Shown piece after piece: positions 5,367 to 7,198 of a stretch of DNA of 7,198 nt. Made by a program: the position numbers and the translations under genes. This DNA is from an uncultured Spirochaetales bacterium (GTDB lineage Bacteria > Spirochaetota > Spirochaetia > Treponematales > Treponemataceae). The stretch is taken from assembly GCA_946061495.1 (NCBI GenBank), contig CAMGSV010000135.1, positions 1 through 7,198 on the forward strand, in the 5' to 3' direction. Each line of letters starts with the position of its first letter. Position 1 is the stretch's first letter. The notes beneath the pieces are model-generated. The model had not been told where the DNA came from and did no database searches. It saw only the letters and a list, made by a program, of their open reading frames with translations.

Positions 5367-7193
5367 CTAGGTGCTGAACTGGCTCATGGTTTTGTTCAGG
5401 TTGGTCAGGATGTTCTGGTTGCGGACCAGCTCCTGGTTGGTCACCTCCAGTGCCTCCGTCACCTGGGCGGCACCACTGGACATTTTGTTCATGGAGTCCG
5501 TAATCTGGTTGGTGATCTCCACCAGCTTGTGCATCTCCATGTCAATCTCCTTGCTGCCCTGAAGGACGGAGCTGGAGCTGTCGTTGACGGAGAAGGTGAT
5601 GCCGTGGATGGAGCGCATGGCCTCCAGCACCTGGCCGCTGCCGGCGGTCTGCTCCTCCATAGCCCGCATGATCACCTCTTCCTGTCGCTGCACCGACTGG
5701 GCGAACTCAAAGATGGTGGCAAAGTGCCGCTCCACCTGCTGGGTGTTCTCCGACACGGTGTTGATGGTGGACCCCAGCTCCTTCAGCCGGTTGGTGATGG
5801 TGAGGCTCTGGGAGCTGGAGTCCTCCGCCAGCTTGCGAATTTCGTCGGCAACGACGGCGAATCCCTTTCCCGCATCGCCGGCATGGGCAGCCTCAATGGC
5901 AGCGTTCATGGCCAGCATATTGGTCTGCTCGGCGATGTGCTTGATGATTTCACTAGCCTCCATCAGACCCTCTGACTCCTGATAAATCTGGCGGGATGAG
6001 GAGACTGCAGTCTCTACCGTCTTCTGCCCCTCGCTGGCGGCGGTGCCCAGCTGGTGCACGGTGACAGTGTTCTTCTTCAGAATTTCCGACACGGAATGGA
6101 TGTTTGCCACCATCTCCTCGATGGCGGCAGAGGCCTCCGTGACGCTGGAGGCCAGATTCTGGATGCCGCCGTTCTGGCTGTTGATGAGGTTGGTGATCTG
6201 GTTCACGGAGGCCTGGGTCTGTTCTATTCCGGCTACCTGGTTGATCATCTCGTTCTTTACGTCGGAGATGGAGCTGAGCACGGTGGAGACGGCCTCATTT
6301 GAGGACTCCATCTTGTCTGCCAGCAGGTTCATGGAGCTGCTGCAGCTGGACACACCGTCGCAGACAGTCTGAATGACCTCAGTGTTCTTGTTGATGAAGG
6401 TGTTGATGTCGTTGGACAGGAGGCCGAATTCGTCCCGTGACTGTACCCGCACATGGCCCTTGTCAAAGTTGCCCTGGGAGACTTGGTTCACGGCGTATCC
6501 GATGGCCTTGACCCGGAGGGCTACTGCCCGCATCAGCAGGTAGAAGTCAAGGAGTCCCAGAATCATGCTGCAGAGGCTCAGGGGAAAGAGCTTGTTCAGG
6601 TTGAAGTTCACCCCCTCGGGGCCGTTGAAATTCACCAGGGGGGCACAGAGAATCAGCACTGAGCCAACACAGACGAAGCAGCCCACCAGGGAGCTGCGGA
6701 TTACCAGTGACATGGAGGTGTCCTCCTTGGTGAGAGGGAGGTGGTGCAGGGAATCCTCGAACAGCTGGATGAATTTGATGTAGGTGGCCAGTGACACGAA
6801 GCAGCAGGCTCCGAAGGACTGCATGATGATGACCACATTGTTCACCTCTTCCATGGGCAGTGCCAGGAAAATAGGGAAGAAACTCATGAGGATGCCTAGG
6901 TAGATAGAGACGTTGGTGAAGAGCAGGGCTGCTTTGTTGGCCTTGTGGCAGCTTTCACTGGATCCGTCATACTGGCCGATGATTCTCATGGTGCGGGCTA
7001 TCAACAGGGCGGGAATGGCGATGGCAAGCGCCAGGTAGATGAAGAAGGCCGGGTTCAAGAGGAAGGCTCCCAGCTTGTTTGCAGGAATGGTTCCGGTCAG
7101 CAGCACCTCAAAGATAAAAAAACCAATGGGGCTGAGGTAAATCAGGTAGTTGTAGATTACTGCCAGTACTGGAATCTTGTAATTGTTCTCCAT
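5367..7193 (-). CDS. Methyl-accepting chemotaxis protein with six-helix membrane module
   Basis: This 608-residue inner-membrane receptor should signal to the CheA-CheW complex and flagellar motor. Six hydrophobic stretches are visible at about 9-33, 43-67, 88-112, 116-140, 162-188 and 203-227, with only short loops, so no Cache-type or four-helix periplasmic sensor is present. A HAMP-like linker follows (about 228-275; GNFDKG, SRDEFGLLSNDIN). The long cytoplasmic coiled coil carries ASSVTEASAAIEEMVANI (348-365) and the highly conserved tip IAEQTNMLAMNAAIEAAHAG (420-439), then KGFAVVADEIRKLAE (443-457). There is no C-terminal CheR/CheB-tethering pentapeptide; the protein ends TMSQFST. The membrane part is rich in cysteine (130, 131, 172, 175, 183, 208). 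The ligand is unknown. ATG 7193 is five bases from the edge; no ribosome binding site can be seen, and an upstream start cannot be excluded. The gene stands alone here, with no che neighbours. Confidence 0.93.
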   Translation of the reverse strand: MENNYKIPVLAVIYNYLIYLSPIGFFIFEVLLTGTIPANKLGAFLLNPAFFIYLALAIAIPALLIARTMRIIGQYDGSSESCHKANKAALLFTNVSIYLGILMSFFPIFLALPMEEVNNVVIIMQSFGACCFVSLATYIKFIQLFEDSLHHLPLTKEDTSMSLVIRSSLVGCFVCVGSVLILCAPLVNFNGPEGVNFNLNKLFPLSLCSMILGLLDFYLLMRAVALRVKAIGYAVNQVSQGNFDKGHVRVQSRDEFGLLSNDINTFINKNTEVIQTVCDGVSSCSSSMNLLADKMESSNEAVSTVLSSISDVKNEMINQVAGIEQTQASVNQITNLINSQNGGIQNLASSVTEASAAIEEMVANIHSVSEILKKNTVTVHQLGTAASEGQKTVETAVSSSRQIYQESEGLMEASEIIKHIAEQTNMLAMNAAIEAAHAGDAGKGFAVVADEIRKLAEDSSSQSLTITNRLKELGSTINTVSENTQQVERHFATIFEFAQSVQRQEEVIMRAMEEQTAGSGQVLEAMRSIHGITFSVNDSSSSVLQGSKEIDMEMHKLVEITNQITDSMNKMSSGAAQVTEALEVTNQELVRNQNILTNLNKTMSQFST

Positions 7194-7198
7194 AAGAA

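Noticed and set aside
1..7198. tRNA, rRNA, CRISPR, insertion sequence or prophage content
   Set aside because: No repeats of array type, no transposase-like protein and no cloverleaf-like structure were seen; the DNA is almost entirely accounted for by five genes.

Overview
The window carries five protein-coding genes on both strands, packed tightly and without RNA genes, mobile elements or CRISPR. It looks like a chromosomal housekeeping segment of a motile, moderately GC-rich bacterium. A spirochaete of the Treponema type is my best guess. It rests on the style of the chemotaxis receptor and on the large GMP-synthase-like protein with two dimerization units, a form I associate with eukaryotes and some spirochaetes. 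This placement is inference only; a clostridial relative is the main alternative.

Left part (1-1668): a vitamin B6 module. A MocR-type regulator (GntR winged helix fused to an aminotransferase fold) runs leftward off the window edge. It is divergent from a complete pyridoxal/pyridoxamine kinase gene on the plus strand. The 164-bp gap between them holds a near-consensus -10 box for the regulator, placed so close to its ATG that the mRNA is probably leaderless. A perfect palindrome covers that box, and an 11-bp-period direct repeat lies just upstream. The obvious model is PLP-sensing control of B6 salvage. A perfect 12-bp hairpin ends the kinase gene and separates it from the convergent operon.

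Middle part (1680-5297): a minus-strand operon, promoter - pyrG - guaA-like. PyrG (CTP synthase) looks fully functional. The downstream gene, 8-15 nt away, encodes a GuaA homologue of eukaryote-like architecture that has lost the glutaminase nucleophile Cys (Gly) and the catalytic His (Asn). It has also lost the lid-loop signature of the synthetase domain and part of the C-terminal XMP-binding signature, while keeping the ATP-pyrophosphatase P-loop. It is either an ammonia-dependent, strongly diverged GMP synthase or a repurposed paralogue. This is the most interesting item in the window.

Right part (5325-7193): a methyl-accepting chemotaxis protein on the minus strand. It has six predicted membrane helices and no large extracytoplasmic sensor domain, and a likely terminator separates it from the pyrG promoter. 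Its start lies five bases from the window edge, so its promoter is not visible.
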